The notes beneath the pieces are model-generated. The model saw nothing but the letters and a program-made list of their open reading frames with translations. It ran no database searches and was not told where the DNA came from. From an uncultured Lachnospiraceae bacterium (GTDB taxonomy: Bacteria > Bacillota > Clostridia > Lachnospirales > Lachnospiraceae), in the NCBI GenBank assembly GCA_910579685.1, contig CAJTVN010000007.1, positions 66,399 through 130,398 of the forward strand: a DNA stretch of 64,000 bases. The letters run 5' to 3'. Each line of letters starts with the position of its first letter. The first letter of the stretch is position 1. A program made the translations under genes and the position numbers. Shown in pieces: positions 1-8,735 of the stretch.

Positions 1-1
1 G

Positions 2-292
2 GTAAGGCTTCTGTCGCCTTATCTTTCCCGAATTAACTCTCTGGTGATGGTGGGAGAGGAATCGGAGAGCGCCTGGCAGATTGAGGATTATCTGTATGAC
101 GAATACGGAATTGTCACCTCCTATGCGCGGCGTCCGGAAAAAAATGCCATTTGGCTGGATCTGGGAAGTAAGCCGCTGCCGCTTCTTGCCTCCTTTGCCA
201 TGGGAAACGGAATCTGTCATATAAATGAGGCGGAAGTGCTGAATTTTCTTGACACTGCGGTAAAAAGTGGGTATAATACCAAAGTTAATTAG
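2..292 (+). CDS. 3' end of an unidentified protein (partial)
   Basis: The frame is open from base 2 to a TAG at 290-292, with no clear ribosome site before the first in-frame GTG/ATG (44, 47). This is therefore most likely the last ~96 codons of a gene that begins before the window. The visible part has no motif I can name and no membrane segment; it contains an SAWQIEDYLYDEYGI stretch and ends GYNTKVN. It lies 45 bp upstream of greA on the same strand and could be co-transcribed with it. No function is assigned. Confidence 0.6.
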   Translation, partial: VRLLSPYLSRINSLVMVGEESESAWQIEDYLYDEYGIVTSYARRPEKNAIWLDLGSKPLPLLASFAMGNGICHINEAEVLNFLDTAVKSGYNTKVN

Positions 293-337
293 GACTTTTT
301 TGTCACAAAGAATGAAGAGGATGGAAGGCGATCAGCA

Positions 338-820
338 ATGGAAGAGAAGAAAAACATACTTACCTATGAAGGTCTTCGCAAATACGAGGATGAGCTTCAT
401 GACCTTAAGGTAGTAAAGCGGCAGGAAGTTGCCCAGAAAATTAAGGAAGCAAGGGAGCAGGGCGACTTGTCTGAAAATGCAGAATATGATGCCGCCAAGG
501 ATGAGCAGAGAGACATTGAGGCCAGGATCGAGGAGCTGGAAAAAATCCTGAAAAATGCTGAGGTCGTTGTGGAGGACGAGGTGGATCTCGACAAGATCAG
601 CATAGGATGCAAGGTTCGGATTCTGGATATGGAATATAACGAGGAACTGGAATATAAGATTGTGGGCTCCACGGAGGCGAACAGCCTGAAAGGTAAGATT
701 TCAAACGAATCCCCCGTGGGCAAGGCGCTGATCGGAGGCAAGGTGGGGGACACGGTCGAGGTGGAGACCCAGGCGGGAATTTTGAATTACAAGGTGCTCG
801 AGATTCAGCGTTCCAATTAA
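338..820 (+). CDS. greA: Transcription elongation factor GreA
   Basis: The 160-residue product matches the usual GreA length (about 158). GreA enters the RNA polymerase secondary channel and stimulates cleavage of backtracked transcripts. The N-terminal coiled coil carries the signature GDLSENAEYDAAK (about residues 41-53), whose acidic residues at the tip coordinate the catalytic metal. The C-terminal half has the FKBP-like globular segment with SPVGKALIGGKVGD. The start ATG follows a GGAAGG ribosome site. lysS follows 91 bp downstream on the same strand, an arrangement common in clostridia. Confidence 0.97.
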   Translation: MEEKKNILTYEGLRKYEDELHDLKVVKRQEVAQKIKEAREQGDLSENAEYDAAKDEQRDIEARIEELEKILKNAEVVVEDEVDLDKISIGCKVRILDMEYNEELEYKIVGSTEANSLKGKISNESPVGKALIGGKVGDTVEVETQAGILNYKVLEIQRSN

Positions 821-911
821 GGGCCTTTAGCAAAATCGCAGCCGCACAGGTGGAAAAATTTCAGCTGACGGAAATTTACATGGCATTTAGCCGAAGTGAG
901 GAGAGTGTACA

Positions 912-2411
912 GTGGCGAAGGATCAGAATAATCAATTACAGCAGGAGCAGGATCTGAATCAGTTATTGAAGATACGAAGGGAAAAGCTTGCCGCTTTGCA
1001 ACAGGCGGGCAGGGATCCTTTCCATATCACCAAATATGAGGTGACCCATCACAGCAAGGAGATTAAAGATCATTTTGATGAACTCGAAGGTGCGCAGGTC
1101 TCCATTGCGGGACGCCTTATGGCAAAGCGCGTCATGGGAAAGGCATCCTTTTGCAACGTACAGGATCTTCCCGGAAACATTCAGTGCTATGTGGCAAGAG
1201 ACAGTGTGGGCGAGCAGCCCTATGCGGATTTCAAAAAGTTTGACGTGGGCGATATCGTAGGGGTAAAGGGAGAGGTGTTCCGCACCCAGAAGGGAGAGAT
1301 GTCCATTCATGTCTGTGAGATCACGCTGCTTTCCAAGAGCCTTCAGATCCTTCCAGAAAAGTATCACGGCCTGGTAAACACGGATATCCGCTACCGGCAG
1401 AGATATACGGATCTCATCATGAATGAGGAGGTAAAGGAGACTTTTGTGAAAAGGTCAAAGATTATCTCCGCAATCCGCCGCTATCTGGATGGACAGGGCT
1501 TTATGGAGGTAGAGACCCCCATGCTGGTGTCCAATGCGGGAGGTGCGGCTGCAAGGCCCTTTGAGACTCACTTTAATGCGTTGGACGAGGATGTGAAGCT
1601 GCGTATCTCCCTGGAGCTGTATCTGAAGAGACTGATTGTGGGTGGTATGGAGCGCGTCTATGAGATTGGCCGGGTGTTCCGCAACGAGGGACTTGACACC
1701 AGACACAATCCGGAATTTACGTTGATGGAGCTGTATCAGGCTTACACGGATTACTACGGAATGATGGATCTGACCGAGAATATGTTCCGCTATGTGGCCG
1801 GAGAGGTATGCGGAACAACCACCGTCCCCTACGGAGAGGAAATGATTGATTTAGGCAGCCCTTTTGCCAGAATGACCATGACGGAGGCGGTGAAGAAGTA
1901 TACGGGAATCGACTTTGACCAGGTGGCAGACACGGCGGCGGCCAGGAAGCTTGCGGATGAAAAGGGCATCCACTATGAGCAGCGGCATGCAAAGGGCGAT
2001 ATTCTGAATCTGTTTTTCGAGGAGTTTGTGGAGGAGAAGCTGATTCAGCCCACCTTCATTATGGATCATCCCATCGAGATCTCGCCCCTTACCAAGCGCA
2101 AACCGGACAAGCCCGATTACGTGGAGCGCTTCGAGCTCTATATCACGGGCCGCGAGATGTGCAACGCTTACTCGGAGCTGAACGATCCCATTGACCAGAG
2201 GGAGCGTTTCAAGGCCCAGGAGGCGGCGCTTGCGGCAGGCGACGAGGAGGCGAACACCACGGACGAGGATTTCCTGAATGCGCTGGAGATCGGGATGCCG
2301 CCTACGGGAGGGATCGGATACGGCATCGACAGACTGGTGATGCTGCTCACTAATTCGCCGGCGATCCGGGACGTGCTGCTGTTCCCGACGATGAAAACGC
2401 TCGACAAATAA
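912..2411 (+). CDS. lysS: Lysyl-tRNA synthetase, class II
   Basis: This 499-residue class II enzyme charges tRNA-Lys with lysine using ATP. An N-terminal OB-fold anticodon-binding domain (about residues 55-150) precedes the catalytic core. Motif 2 is visible as FRNEGLDTRHNPEFT and motif 3 as GIGYGIDRLVMLL near the C-terminus. The start is a GTG at 912, chosen because GAGGAG at 898-903 sits 8 bases upstream and the protein then begins MAKDQNNQ. Length is normal for bacterial LysS. An imperfect inverted repeat follows the stop codon. Confidence 0.97.
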   Translation: MAKDQNNQLQQEQDLNQLLKIRREKLAALQQAGRDPFHITKYEVTHHSKEIKDHFDELEGAQVSIAGRLMAKRVMGKASFCNVQDLPGNIQCYVARDSVGEQPYADFKKFDVGDIVGVKGEVFRTQKGEMSIHVCEITLLSKSLQILPEKYHGLVNTDIRYRQRYTDLIMNEEVKETFVKRSKIISAIRRYLDGQGFMEVETPMLVSNAGGAAARPFETHFNALDEDVKLRISLELYLKRLIVGGMERVYEIGRVFRNEGLDTRHNPEFTLMELYQAYTDYYGMMDLTENMFRYVAGEVCGTTTVPYGEEMIDLGSPFARMTMTEAVKKYTGIDFDQVADTAAARKLADEKGIHYEQRHAKGDILNLFFEEFVEEKLIQPTFIMDHPIEISPLTKRKPDKPDYVERFELYITGREMCNAYSELNDPIDQRERFKAQEAALAAGDEEANTTDEDFLNALEIGMPPTGGIGYGIDRLVMLLTNSPAIRDVLLFPTMKTLDK

Positions 2412-2432
2412 AAACAGGCAGTAAAAGAATAT

Positions 2433-2478
2433 ATTGCAAATGGAACCTTTACATAAGTAAGAGGTTCCATTTTGCAAT
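2433..2478. repeat. Imperfect inverted repeat after lysS
   Basis: Bases 2433-2448 pair with 2462-2478 (stem ending in GGAACCT/AGGTTCC, one bulged base) around a 13-base loop. It is placed like a terminator between lysS and the R-M operon, but no run of T follows the right arm. It may be a weak terminator or the scar of an inserted element. Confidence 0.5.
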
Positions 2479-2524
2479 TCATGATTTAAACTTATGAAAA
2501 CAGATGGGGCTGGGAGAAAACAGA

Positions 2525-4573
2525 ATGGCTAAGACTACCACACAATCAATTGAGCCTGTCATTGCGGATTTGGCCAATGGGTGGATGAAAACCTATGGAT
2601 TGGATTATAAGCTGGAACAGGAGACATTGAATACGGAGATCGATACTGCCCTGAACGAGTATTATTCAAAGAGCGGCGGTAATGGCGGAAACAGACCGGA
2701 TGCCAAGTTGTTATTGCGGGATAAAAGCCTGAACTTCTATCCGGTTTTGATCGAGTATAAAGGATATGGCGACAGACTGGAAAAACTCGATGTCAACGGG
2801 CAGGTCGAAAATAAGAATGCCAAAAACGAGCCGAATTATAAGAATATCAATTCTTATGCGGTAAACGGAGCGGTTCATTATGCGAATGCATTGCTTCATT
2901 ATACCAGCTATACGGATATTATCGCTATTGGCATGACAGGATATAAGGATGAGAACGGAAAAGTGGTTCCTTCCATAGGAGCTTATTACGTATCAAAAAG
3001 CAATCTTGGCATCGGTCAAAAAATAGACGAATATACGGATTTTTCATTCCTGAAAACGGAGAATTTTGACGAGTTTATTCAAAAGGTCAGGAGATTACAG
3101 CTCTCCCAGGAAGAGCTTGATCGGTTAAAGGAAAAGCGGGAACGGGAAATTGATGCAAGCCTGGTAAGATTAAATAATGACATTTATCAGAATGAGAAGG
3201 GGTTGGGAGAAAACGACAGGGTATACCTGGTTGCGGCTTCCATTATCGCCACCATCGGCGTTCCCGGGAAAGTGGCCCCGCTTGAGAAATCCGATTTGAA
3301 GTCGTCCACGGAGGAGGGAAATAAGGACGGCGATATAATGGTTCGCAAGATCAGAGCTTTCCTGAATGAAAAGAAACTGCCGAATGAAAAGAAAGAACTG
3401 ATTATAAGGACCCTGCAGAATACGCTGACCACGGATAATATAAATAAGGTAGAGAACGGAGAAAGCCAGCTAAAGAGGGTATTCATAAAGATAGTGGATG
3501 ATTTGGGAATCTATTATAAGATAGGTCTCACCACGGATTTTACAGGAAAGCTGTTTAACGAAATGTATAGCTGGCTGGGATTCACACAGGACAAATTGAA
3601 TGACGTTGTGTTAACCCCTTCCTATGTGGGGAATTTTCTGGTCAAACTGGCCCGTGTAAATTATAAATCCTATGTCTGGGACTTTGCAACGGGTTCAGCG
3701 GGGCTGCTCGTGGCGGCAATGAATGAGATGCTGAATGACGCAAAGGACAGGATAAAATCACCGGATCAGCTTGCGCTTGTTTCGGCGGATATAAAGGCAA
3801 ATCATCTTCTGGGCCTTGAAATCTTATCAAACGTATACATGCTTGCCATACTGAATATGATCCTGATGGGGGATGGAAGCTCCAACATTTTAAATAAAGA
3901 TTCTTTGAAAGATTTCAATGGAAATTATGGATTTGAAAACAAGGACAAGAAATTTCCTGCGGATGCGTTTGTGCTGAACCCCCCTTACTCAGTAAAGGGG
4001 AACGGGATGATCTTTGTCGAGAGGGCGCTTTCCATGATGGAAAGAGGCTATGCGGCGATTATTATTCAGAATTCAACCGGTTCCGGAAAGGCGGCGTCTT
4101 ATAACAGAAGTATTTTGAAACACAGCACGCTTCTGGCAAGCATAAAGATGCCCATCGATTTGTTTGTGGGCAAGTCGAATGTTCAGACTTATGTGTATGT
4201 CTTCCGCGTGGGTGAGGCGCATCAAAATGACGATATCGTCAAGTTTATAGATTTTTCGCATGATGGCTATACGCGTACCAACAGACGCAAATCCAGCTGC
4301 AATTTGCGCGACACCGACAGGGCGAAGGAACGCTATCAGGAAGTGGTTGATCTGGTAAGGTTTGGCAGATCGAAATTACATCTGTTAACGGAAAAGGAAT
4401 ATTATGAAGGCCATATTGACAGAAACAATGGTTCTGACTGGAACCAGACAGCTCCCGTCGATACAAAGCCGACTCTGGATGATTTCAAAAAAACGGTAAG
4501 CGACTACCTGGCATGGGAAGTGTCGAATCTGCTTAAAAAGGATCGAAAAGAGGAAAAATCTCCGGGAAAATAA
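2525..4573 (+). CDS. BcgI-type fused restriction nuclease / N6-adenine methyltransferase
   Basis: The 682-residue protein combines cleavage and methylation. The N-terminal ~120 residues hold a PD-(D/E)xK-like site: P58-D59, then E77-Y-K79. A helical linker leads to an N6-adenine MTase with motif I DFATGSAG (from D386) and motif IV NPPY (N485), typical of the HsdM/type IIG family. A separate specificity gene starts 17 bp downstream, which is the two-subunit layout of BcgI type IIB enzymes. Start 2525 is chosen because GGGAG lies 8 bases upstream; ATG 2504 lacks a ribosome site. An alternative is a type I-like system lacking a separate HsdR. Activity is inferred from motifs only. Confidence 0.85.
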   Translation: MAKTTTQSIEPVIADLANGWMKTYGLDYKLEQETLNTEIDTALNEYYSKSGGNGGNRPDAKLLLRDKSLNFYPVLIEYKGYGDRLEKLDVNGQVENKNAKNEPNYKNINSYAVNGAVHYANALLHYTSYTDIIAIGMTGYKDENGKVVPSIGAYYVSKSNLGIGQKIDEYTDFSFLKTENFDEFIQKVRRLQLSQEELDRLKEKREREIDASLVRLNNDIYQNEKGLGENDRVYLVAASIIATIGVPGKVAPLEKSDLKSSTEEGNKDGDIMVRKIRAFLNEKKLPNEKKELIIRTLQNTLTTDNINKVENGESQLKRVFIKIVDDLGIYYKIGLTTDFTGKLFNEMYSWLGFTQDKLNDVVLTPSYVGNFLVKLARVNYKSYVWDFATGSAGLLVAAMNEMLNDAKDRIKSPDQLALVSADIKANHLLGLEILSNVYMLAILNMILMGDGSSNILNKDSLKDFNGNYGFENKDKKFPADAFVLNPPYSVKGNGMIFVERALSMMERGYAAIIIQNSTGSGKAASYNRSILKHSTLLASIKMPIDLFVGKSNVQTYVYVFRVGEAHQNDDIVKFIDFSHDGYTRTNRRKSSCNLRDTDRAKERYQEVVDLVRFGRSKLHLLTEKEYYEGHIDRNNGSDWNQTAPVDTKPTLDDFKKTVSDYLAWEVSNLLKKDRKEEKSPGK

Positions 4574-4590
4574 ATGCCCCACTCAAAGAG

Positions 4591-5649
4591 ATGCTGGAAA
4601 ATGTTGAGTGGGGCGAATACAGACTTGGCGATCTGTTTGAGATTGAGCGAACGCTGAGCTTTAATGCAGACCGCCTTGTGGATGGAAACGAATATGACTA
4701 TGTTACCAGAACCTCGGCAAATCAGGGAATTTTCAGAACCACGGGATTCGTCAATAAAGAAAATATCAACAGTGAAAATACCTGGAGCCTGGGTTTGCTG
4801 CAGATGGACTTTTTTTATCGCAGACGGAAATGGTATGCCGGCCAGTTTGTGCGAAAGATTATTCCCAGGATTGACCTGCCGCCCAAAGCGGCTCCGTTTT
4901 TTTCTGTTATACTGAATCACCAGAAGAGCGTACTGTTGTCCGTGCTGGTTCGGCATGTGGACGACACGTTCCGGGAACTTAAGGTAAAGCTGCCGCAAAA
5001 GAACGGGAGAATCGATTTTACGTTTATGGAAGCGTTCATAGAACGGCTGGAGGAGGGACGCATTGCGGATCTTGGCGTTTATCTGAGAGCGTGCGGGCTG
5101 GCGGATTATGAGCTCACGGAAGCGGAGAAGGCGGCGATAAGCGGTTTGGAGGATCTTGAGTGGGGAGAATTCAATCTGGAAAAGTTATTTGGAAAATCCA
5201 CCAGGGGAAGGAGGCTTAAAAGTGCGGACAGAATACCGGGAGATCTGCCCTTTGTGACGGCGGGCGAGGCGGAGGAAGGCGTATCGGATTTTATTGGCAA
5301 TCGGGTTAAAGTTTTTTCGGAGAATACCACCACCATAGATATGTTCGGTTCCGCAAAATACAGAAATTATAAATATGGCGGGGATGATCATGTGGCGGTC
5401 GTCCATACGGAAAAGGTGCCGAAGAACGCCGCTGTCTTTATTACCAGCGCCATTCACAAAGCGTCTCATAACGGACAGTTCGACTATGGGAAAAATTTTT
5501 ATGCGAAAGATGCGGACGAGCTGGATATCTCTCTGCCGGTAAGGGAGGGAAAGCCGGATTATGACAGGATGTCCCTGATCCTGTCGGCCGTACATAAGAT
5601 GGTGATAAGGGAGCTTGTGATATATGCTATAGATGGAAGACTTGTATAA
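4591..5649 (+). CDS. Restriction-modification specificity subunit (HsdS/BcgIB-like)
   Basis: The 352-residue protein has two similar target-recognition halves. One begins near the N-terminus with EWGEYRLGDLFEIE and the other near residue 190 with LEWGEFNLEKLFG. Such tandem domains each read half of a bipartite DNA site and dock onto the methylase. It is shorter than a classical type I HsdS (about 400), as expected for BcgI-type B subunits. The frame is open upstream of the ATG back to 4537 and would add residues resembling a natural N-terminus (NAPLKE), but no ATG, GTG or TTG occurs there. It is translationally close to the nuclease-methylase gene. Confidence 0.85.
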   Translation: MLENVEWGEYRLGDLFEIERTLSFNADRLVDGNEYDYVTRTSANQGIFRTTGFVNKENINSENTWSLGLLQMDFFYRRRKWYAGQFVRKIIPRIDLPPKAAPFFSVILNHQKSVLLSVLVRHVDDTFRELKVKLPQKNGRIDFTFMEAFIERLEEGRIADLGVYLRACGLADYELTEAEKAAISGLEDLEWGEFNLEKLFGKSTRGRRLKSADRIPGDLPFVTAGEAEEGVSDFIGNRVKVFSENTTTIDMFGSAKYRNYKYGGDDHVAVVHTEKVPKNAAVFITSAIHKASHNGQFDYGKNFYAKDADELDISLPVREGKPDYDRMSLILSAVHKMVIRELVIYAIDGRLV

Positions 5650-5670
5650 TAAGGTAAAAAATGCTATACT
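5642..5670 (+). promoter_or_regulatory. SigA-type promoter for the diguanylate cyclase
   Basis: TTGTAT (5642-5647), a 17-base spacer, then TATACT (5665-5670). The -35 box overlaps the last codons of the specificity gene, giving the GGDEF gene its own transcript. Confidence 0.6.
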
Positions 5671-5709
5671 TGTCAATGGTAAAGTAACACAGAGACGGGA
5701 GTTAAGCAA

Positions 5710-7104
5710 GTGGACAATAAGACATTGACAGATGACAAGGAAAGTACATTGAAAGGACTGCGGATCCGGACTATGAGCCTGTGGATGGTTCTCGGTACGA
5801 TTCTGGTGTCTATGCTGATCGGGGACGGAATCATAAACGTGATGAACCGCCATCGCAGGCTGGCGGATATAACCAGTGATTACATTCAGACTCAGAATCA
5901 TGTGATGAATATGTCGCTCGGTTCCAATTATTTAACGGAGCAGGCGCGTCTGTATGCCATTACCAAGGAATCGGCTCATATGGAGGCATATTTTACGGAA
6001 GTGGATGAGACGAAGCGCAGAGAGAATGCGCTGCAGGCGATTGAAGAGCATTTGCAGGGCCGGGACGAAGCGGCTTTCCAGATGGCGGTGGATGCGCTTA
6101 AGCTGTCAAATGAGCTTATGGACTTGGAGATTCACGCTATGACGCTGGCCGCCCTGTCCGTCAAAGAAGATATCAGCCAGTACGACCGGAGAGTACAGGA
6201 ATATCCTCTGACGCAGGAGGAGCTGGAATATACGCAGGAGCAAATGGCGGATGCGGCCCGCACCCTGGTATTCGGGCAGGAATACAGGGACAGGAAGCGG
6301 CAGATCGAGGAGAAGCTGGCAGGCGTTACCGAGGGCATTACGTCCATCTGCGATCAGGAGAAGGCGGAGAGCGAGAAAGCCATGAAAAATGCGCTGCTTC
6401 ATCAGAGCTTCTATACGATTCTGGTGGTTGCGCTGGTAATCGCCTCCTATATCATGATTGCGGTTCTGATTTTAAGGCCGATTCGGCTTTATGTGAACGG
6501 TATTAAAAACAATCATTTTCTGGATATCACGGGGGCCTATGAGTTCAAATACTTTGCGGCCACCTACAATAATGTATACGAGATGTCCCTGGCACAGCAG
6601 AATGTGCTGCGGCAGAAGGCGGAGAGGGACGCACTGACAGGGCTGCTAAACCGCCAGGCATTTGAACAGCTGAAGGATCAGCTCAGCCAGGCGGCAAAAC
6701 CGCTCGCCCTTCTTTTAATCGATGTTGATGTGTTTAAATCCATCAATGATACCTATGGCCATGAAGTCGGCGACCAGGCACTTATCAACACCGCCAATCT
6801 TCTGAGCCGAAGCTTCAGGACGGCGGACTATGTCATGCGGATAGGCGGGGATGAATTTGCCGTGATTATGGAGGAAATGCATGAGGACAGGAAAGGGATT
6901 ATAAGGGATAAAATCAGCGCCATTAACCAGTCCCTGCAGAACCCGCAGACGGATCTGCCCAAATATTCCGTCAGCGTGGGCGTGGCCTTTTCGGAAGAGG
7001 GATATCATGACGAATTGTTCCGCCAGGCGGATCAGGCGTTATACCATACGAAAGAGAACGGAAGGTGCGGCTGTACCTTTTATGAAAAGGAGATAAATTC
7101 GTAA
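5710..7104 (+). CDS. Membrane diguanylate cyclase (GGDEF)
   Basis: The 464-residue protein should make cyclic di-GMP from two GTP. A membrane segment (about residues 22-45) leads into a ~190-residue extracytoplasmic helical sensor region. A second membrane segment (about 238-258) is followed by a GGDEF domain starting RDALTGLLNR. The active site GGDEF (379-383) is intact, and the inhibitory I-site RTAD (370-373) stands exactly five residues before it, so product feedback is expected. The start is GTG 5710 behind GGGAG. The gene may link surface sensing to the motility genes 18 kb away, but that is inference. Confidence 0.93.
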   Translation: MDNKTLTDDKESTLKGLRIRTMSLWMVLGTILVSMLIGDGIINVMNRHRRLADITSDYIQTQNHVMNMSLGSNYLTEQARLYAITKESAHMEAYFTEVDETKRRENALQAIEEHLQGRDEAAFQMAVDALKLSNELMDLEIHAMTLAALSVKEDISQYDRRVQEYPLTQEELEYTQEQMADAARTLVFGQEYRDRKRQIEEKLAGVTEGITSICDQEKAESEKAMKNALLHQSFYTILVVALVIASYIMIAVLILRPIRLYVNGIKNNHFLDITGAYEFKYFAATYNNVYEMSLAQQNVLRQKAERDALTGLLNRQAFEQLKDQLSQAAKPLALLLIDVDVFKSINDTYGHEVGDQALINTANLLSRSFRTADYVMRIGGDEFAVIMEEMHEDRKGIIRDKISAINQSLQNPQTDLPKYSVSVGVAFSEEGYHDELFRQADQALYHTKENGRCGCTFYEKEINS

Positions 7105-7141
7105 GACAGATCGAAAAGAGTGAAGGAAAGGGAAGTAAGGA

Positions 7142-8677
7142 ATGAAGGGATTTAAGTATGAAGACACTGTAAACCGGTGGGGGGTTTTTGAGGCGGAGCT
7201 TATGGGACCGGACGAGGGAAATCCTTTTACGGAGCAGAGTGTGCACGGGGTTTTCAACAGCAGCGAGGAGACGGTTGAGTGTGAAGGCTTCTATGACGGG
7301 GATGGAATCTACCGCATTCGTTTTATGCCCTCCTTTGAGGGAATGTATTTCTTTGAAATTACGTCAACCTTTACAGACAAAAAGACAGGTAGCTTCTTTG
7401 TCCTCCCGGCGAGAGAAAGGAATCATGGGCCGGTGAGAATCAAGGATACCTGGCATATGGTGTACGAGGATGGCACGCCCTACTATTCGATTGGAACCAC
7501 GTGCTACGTGTGGATCCACCAGCCGGACGAGCTCATAGAGAAGACCTTGCAGACACTGTCTAAAAGCGCTTTTAATAAGATCAGAATGTGCATTTTTCCC
7601 AAACACTACGATTATAACCTGGGAGAGCCCAGGTCTTACCCCTATGAGGGAACGCCGGTTGATTCGGCCAATATTACCAGGGAGAACTTCGGGGAGTATA
7701 CGGGCAAAACAGAGGGAAACAGCTGGGATTTTGAGCGATTCCATACGCCTCATTTCCGTCATCTGGAAAAATGCATCTGTGAGTTGGAGAAGCTTGGCAT
7801 AGAGGCGGATCTGATTCTGATGCATCCCTATGACAGATGGGGATTTTCCTGTATGGGACCAGAGGATGACGACAGATATCTAAAATATGTGACAGCCAGG
7901 TTTTCTGCGTTTCACAATGTCTGGTGGTCCCTGGCAAACGAATACGATATGATGCCGGCAAAGACTTTGGATGACTGGGAGCGGTTTGCCGGGATTATCT
8001 GTGATAACGACCCTTATCAGCATATGTGTTCCATCCACAATTGCCTGCGGCATTATGATTACTGCCGCCCGTGGATCACACATTGCAGCCTGCAGAGAAA
8101 TGATCTCTACAAAAGCTCTGAGCTGGTGGACGAATGGAGAGAGAAGTATCAAAAGCCGGTGGTGATGGATGAGCTGGGATATGAGGGAGACATTCAGCAC
8201 GGCTGGGGAAATCTTACCGGGGAGGAGATGCTGAGGAGATTCTGGGAGGCGGCCTGCCGCGGAGGATATCCGGGACATGGCGAGACCTACCTGCATGAAA
8301 AGGATATTCTCTGGTGGTCGCATGGCGGGGAGCTCCATGGGGAGAGCCATAAGAGATTTGCTTTTCTTCTGGAAATCCTGAAGCAGACCCCGGGAAGCGG
8401 TCTGATGCCTTATCCGGGAATCTGGGATGAGATCTGCGCAGTCCCTCAGGAGACGGTACGCAGAGAGGGTGTAAAGGATTACTATCTGTTCTATTACAGC
8501 TTTATGCGTCCCTCGTTCCGGGAATTCTACTTTGATGACGATTCGCAGTGGAGCGTGCGGGTACTGGATACCTGGAACATGACGATAGAGGATCGTGGGA
8601 TTTTCCGTGGGAAATTCCGCATAGAGCTGCCGGCAAGGCAGTATATGGCGATTCAGATAAGAAAAGTGGAAGGATAG
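7142..8677 (+). CDS. DUF5060/DUF5605-type glycoside hydrolase (GH140-like)
   Basis: The 511-residue cytoplasmic protein has no signal peptide. The N-terminal ~90 residues form a beta-sandwich of DUF5060 type (RWGVFEAELMGP). A TIM-barrel follows, with candidate catalytic glutamates in SLANEYDMM and VVMDELGYEGD, matching the paired acid/base and nucleophile of clan GH-A/GH140-like enzymes. The C-terminal ~80 residues are a small beta domain. It lies next to a GH4 glycosidase and an AraC regulator, which supports intracellular processing of plant-derived oligosaccharides. The substrate cannot be read from the sequence. Confidence 0.75.
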   Translation: MKGFKYEDTVNRWGVFEAELMGPDEGNPFTEQSVHGVFNSSEETVECEGFYDGDGIYRIRFMPSFEGMYFFEITSTFTDKKTGSFFVLPARERNHGPVRIKDTWHMVYEDGTPYYSIGTTCYVWIHQPDELIEKTLQTLSKSAFNKIRMCIFPKHYDYNLGEPRSYPYEGTPVDSANITRENFGEYTGKTEGNSWDFERFHTPHFRHLEKCICELEKLGIEADLILMHPYDRWGFSCMGPEDDDRYLKYVTARFSAFHNVWWSLANEYDMMPAKTLDDWERFAGIICDNDPYQHMCSIHNCLRHYDYCRPWITHCSLQRNDLYKSSELVDEWREKYQKPVVMDELGYEGDIQHGWGNLTGEEMLRRFWEAACRGGYPGHGETYLHEKDILWWSHGGELHGESHKRFAFLLEILKQTPGSGLMPYPGIWDEICAVPQETVRREGVKDYYLFYYSFMRPSFREFYFDDDSQWSVRVLDTWNMTIEDRGIFRGKFRIELPARQYMAIQIRKVEG

Positions 8678-8678
8678 A

Positions 8679-8723
8679 AAAACTGCCCTGAGGCCGTGGG
8701 GATTACGGCTTCGGGGCAGTTTT
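8679..8723. terminator. Bidirectional rho-independent terminator
   Basis: The stem AAAACTGCCC (8679-8688) pairs with GGGGCAGTTTT (8713-8723), with further pairing GGCCGT/ACGGC inside. It lies between two convergent genes and has A-rich and T-rich flanks suited to both directions. Confidence 0.85.
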
Positions 8724-8735
8724 GACATAAAGATG

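Noticed and set aside
2433..2478. Intrinsic terminator after lysS
   Set aside because: The stem is good but no T run follows either arm, so it is listed only as an inverted repeat.
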